From Collinsella sp. (GTDB taxonomy: Bacteria; Actinomycetota; Coriobacteriia; Coriobacteriales; Coriobacteriaceae): a stretch of 17,587 nucleotides of DNA. Of this stretch, positions 15,506 through 17,587 are shown one piece after another. Each line of letters begins with the position of its first letter. Position 1 is the first letter of the stretch. Under the pieces are notes generated by a model. The model saw only the letters and a list, made by a program, of their open reading frames with translations, did no database searches and had not been told where the DNA came from. A program made the translations under genes and the position numbers. The stretch is from positions 1 to 17,587 of the forward strand of contig DYAA01000062.1 in assembly GCA_019419405.1 (NCBI GenBank), written 5' to 3'.

Positions 15506-16219
15506 GTGCCGAACTCTGCCGTGAAACCGCTCATCTTGGTCGTTGAGGACGATCCCGCCGTCCGCAACCTTATCGTCGCCGCGCTCGAGGCGCACGGTTT
15601 GCGCCATATGGCTGTGGAGACCGCCCACGCCGCCATCGCCGCCGCTTCGTCGCAGGCGCCGAGCATTGTGCTGCTCGATCTGGGCCTGCCCGATATGGAC
15701 GGCGTCAAGGTGGTGGAGTCGGTGCGCGCGTGGTCGGGCATGCCGATCATCGTGGTTTCGGCGCGCAGCGAGGACGCGGACAAGATCCGAGCGCTCGATG
15801 CCGGCGCCGATGACTACCTGACTAAGCCGTTTTCGGTCGAGGAGCTGCTCGCGCGCATTCGCACCACGCTCAGGCGCCTTTCGTATGCGCAGGCGGGCGG
15901 TGTTGCCTCCGAGGGCTCGTTCGATACCGGCGAGTTGCATATCGATTTTGATGCCGGCATCGCCACGATGGATGGCGAGGAACTGCATCTGACGCCGATC
16001 GAGTACAAGCTCTTGTGCCTGCTGGCACACAACGCCGACAAGGTGCTGACGCACCAGTTTATCTTGCACGAGATCTGGGGTACGGCGACCAAGAGCGACC
16101 TGGCGAGCCTGCGCGTCTTTATGGGCACGTTGCGTAAGAAGATCGAGTCCGACCCCGCGCATCCGCGTTACATCCAAACCCATGTAGGCATTGGCTACCG
16201 CCTAGTCACCCAAGGCTAG
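15506..16219 (+). CDS. kdpE: KdpE-type OmpR-family response regulator
   Basis: A 237-residue DNA-binding regulator, partner of the adjacent kinase. The receiver domain (about 8-120) has the acidic pocket VVEDD (Glu14-Asp16), the phospho-acceptor Asp58 in VLLDLGLPDMDG, the switch residue in VVSARS, and the invariant Lys in YLTKPFS. The C-terminal winged-helix domain (about 140-235) has LTPIEYKLLCLLAHNADKVLTHQ and LRVFMGTLRKKIE...YIQTHVGIGYRL, diagnostic for the OmpR/PhoB group and very close to KdpE in wording. The start is GTG at 15506 with AAGGAG at 15493-15498, seven bases away. An upstream ATG in frame (15425) would overlap the kinase gene by 77 bp and add residues unlike any receiver domain, so it is rejected. 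Likely targets are potassium uptake genes such as kup or a distant kdp operon. Confidence 0.87.
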   Translation: MPNSAVKPLILVVEDDPAVRNLIVAALEAHGLRHMAVETAHAAIAAASSQAPSIVLLDLGLPDMDGVKVVESVRAWSGMPIIVVSARSEDADKIRALDAGADDYLTKPFSVEELLARIRTTLRRLSYAQAGGVASEGSFDTGELHIDFDAGIATMDGEELHLTPIEYKLLCLLAHNADKVLTHQFILHEIWGTATKSDLASLRVFMGTLRKKIESDPAHPRYIQTHVGIGYRLVTQG

Positions 16220-16243
16220 ATCGCCAACCACCATCCCAATATG

Positions 16244-16310
16244 AGTTGCGGTGAAATACGGTCTAAATTTGCCTAATTCCAGGCAAAACAGTCCGTATTC
16301 CACCGCAACT
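16244..16310. terminator. Bidirectional terminator-type hairpin between kdpE and rlmK
   Basis: Arms at 16244-16261 and 16293-16310 are complementary at 17 of 18 positions. A second hairpin nests inside (TTTGCCT at 16268-16274, AGGCAAA at 16281-16287). The two neighbouring genes converge here: kdpE ends 24 bp to the left and the methyltransferase stop codon is 3 bp to the right. The structure can end transcription from both sides. T residues follow on the plus strand (ACTTTGTT), and on the minus strand the stem is followed by CATATTGGG. Confidence 0.7.
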
Positions 16311-16313
16311 TTG

Positions 16314-17587
16314 TTATCTGCCCTTAGGCTTGCTGGCGTAGAACTTCTTCTTTTTGGGCTTGCCGGCGGGGGAGGGTTTGCCGGCAAAGTTGGACTTGCC
16401 GTTGCCGGCCTGCGCGTGCGCGGGTACTGCCGCACGGGGCTTGCGGGCCTCGGGGTTGCGCAGCTCCTCGGTTCGCTCGGCAATTTCCTCGGCGCTAAAG
16501 CCGACCTCGGCCATGGCGTCCTCGATGGGCAGGCGGCGCACGATATAGCAATGGTGCACCTTCTGGTTGCGTGCGAAGTCCTCGGGGATGGTCTGCGCCG
16601 TTATGTCCTGTAGCACCACGCCCGCGCGTGCGAGCTTGCGTGTCTCGGGGCGGAAGCCTCGTAGGTTGCAGCTAAAGATGGCATGGCCGCCCTGTGCGAG
16701 CAGGCGCGATACGCCGGCCAACAGCTCAACATGGTCGCGCTGGACATCCCAGGTGCGGCGGCCCATCTTGGACGAGTTCGAGAACGTGGGCGGGTCGACA
16801 AAAATCAGGTCCCAGCGGTTGCGCGTCTGGCGCTGGTCGCGAATCCAGGCGAGCACGTCGTCGCGCACAAAGTGATGCTGCGGACCCACAAAGCCGTTCT
16901 GGCGCATGTTGCGCTCGGCCCAGTCCAGATAGGTGTTGGAGAGGTCGACCGTCACGGTCTCCTCGACGCCGCCATCGGCCGCGTAGCAGGTGGCGGTGCC
17001 GGTGTAGGCAAACAGGTTGAGGAAGCGACGCGCCTGCTTGGCGTGCTCGCGCACCAGGTTGCGGGTGACGCGGTGGTCCAAGAAAATGCCCACGTCCAGG
17101 TAGTCGTCAAAGTTGACGGCAAAGGTAAGGCCGCCCTCTTCGATGAGCGGGAGGCGACGGCGTGCGATATTGGCGCGCTCGCCCGATCCGCCCTTGCCGG
17201 CGCCCTGCTTGCCGTACTGCGAGCCGCCACGCGAACGCATGCGGGCCTTGGCGTGCACATGCTCGGCGGGAACATCTAGGATACGCGGTGCGATGGCCAG
17301 AATGTCGAGCATACGGGCCTGGGCCAGTGCGGGGTCGATGGTCTTAGGCGCGGCGTATTCGGCGATGACGAGCCATCGGCCCGGCGTCTGCGGGCAACCC
17401 TCGTACAGGTCGATGGCGGCGGAGTAGTCGGGCAGGTCGGCATCGTAGACGCGGTAGCAGCTCACGCCCTCGCGCTTGGCCCACTTGCGACGCAGGCGAG
17501 CGTTCTTGCGCAGGCGGTTGGCGAACTGCTCGGACTCGGGGATGAGCACGGGCAGCGGCTTGCCGTCACCCAGGTCGAGCGTGGCGG
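16314..17587 (-). CDS. rlmKL: RlmK-type 23S rRNA guanine methyltransferase, 5' end outside the window
   Basis: The visible 424 residues match the C-terminal (RlmK) half of RlmKL, which uses S-adenosylmethionine to methylate a guanine of 23S rRNA. In E. coli the RlmK half makes m7G2069 and the RlmL half makes m2G2445. Conserved blocks are FANRLRKNARLRRKWAKRE, CYRVYDADLPDYSAAIDLY, APKTIDPALAQAR, DYLDVGIFLDHR, FLNLFAYTGTATCYAADGG (SAM site, 16983-17030), VDLSNTYLDWAERNM and VDPPTFSNSSKMG (catalytic loop, 16771-16798). The reading frame is open through the window edge with matching sequence (LDLGDGKPLPVLIPESEQ), so the GTG at 17549 is internal and an RlmL half with a THUMP domain is expected upstream. 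After the family's usual end there is an extra tail of about 45 residues rich in Lys, Pro, Gly and Ala, ending KKKKFYASKPKGR. It is likely disordered and RNA-binding. Confidence 0.88.
   Translation of the reverse strand, partial: ATLDLGDGKPLPVLIPESEQFANRLRKNARLRRKWAKREGVSCYRVYDADLPDYSAAIDLYEGCPQTPGRWLVIAEYAAPKTIDPALAQARMLDILAIAPRILDVPAEHVHAKARMRSRGGSQYGKQGAGKGGSGERANIARRRLPLIEEGGLTFAVNFDDYLDVGIFLDHRVTRNLVREHAKQARRFLNLFAYTGTATCYAADGGVEETVTVDLSNTYLDWAERNMRQNGFVGPQHHFVRDDVLAWIRDQRQTRNRWDLIFVDPPTFSNSSKMGRRTWDVQRDHVELLAGVSRLLAQGGHAIFSCNLRGFRPETRKLARAGVVLQDITAQTIPEDFARNQKVHHCYIVRRLPIEDAMAEVGFSAEEIAERTEELRNPEARKPRAAVPAHAQAGNGKSNFAGKPSPAGKPKKKKFYASKPKGR

Overview
The window looks like chromosomal DNA from a high-GC Gram-positive bacterium of the class Coriobacteriia, most likely Collinsella or a close relative. 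This is inferred from the GC-rich third positions, the SipW-type secreted proteins, the LTA-synthase-like enzyme, and the abundance of intergenic hairpins. No rRNA marker is present, so the taxon is not proven. There is no integrase, transposase, CRISPR array, tRNA or rRNA gene.

Layout. (1) Positions 1-7461, plus strand: a tightly packed cell-surface operon. It holds the last codons of an upstream gene, a TasA/camelysin-like secreted protein, a 1822-residue secreted repeat protein, a second TasA-like protein, and a small membrane- or wall-anchored protein. Gaps between genes are 0-3 bp. (2) Positions 7462-8165: a 704-bp convergent intergenic region that I read as non-coding. It has two inverted copies of a structured repeat, one about 20 bp behind each flanking stop codon. 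Between them lie five tandem hairpin units of about 62 bp and a solo copy of the central palindrome. (3) Positions 8166-10466, minus strand: an LTA-synthase/phosphoglycerol-transferase family membrane enzyme. (4) Positions 10680-11552: a nitroreductase-family flavoprotein. (5) Positions 11712-16219: a potassium module, made of a Kup transporter, a strong terminator, then a KdpD-type histidine kinase lacking the classical N-terminal KdpD domain and a KdpE-type response regulator. No KdpFABC genes are in view. (6) Positions 16314-17587, minus strand: the RlmK-type 23S rRNA methyltransferase part of an RlmKL-like gene, cut by the window edge.

How it works together. The surface operon resembles SipW/TasA biofilm-matrix operons. 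Two fibre-type subunits with SipW-type signal peptides flank a giant beta-helix plus InlB-like-repeat protein that has no anchor of its own, and the last gene has a degenerate sorting-signal-like tail. A secreted fibre or adhesin complex attached through the last protein is a reasonable hypothesis. The kinase and regulator probably sense potassium or turgor and may control kup or a distant potassium pump.

The two most unusual things are this surface operon and the 7482-8145 repeat region. In the latter, the outer arms differ in sequence between the two repeat copies, yet each copy remains almost perfectly self-complementary.
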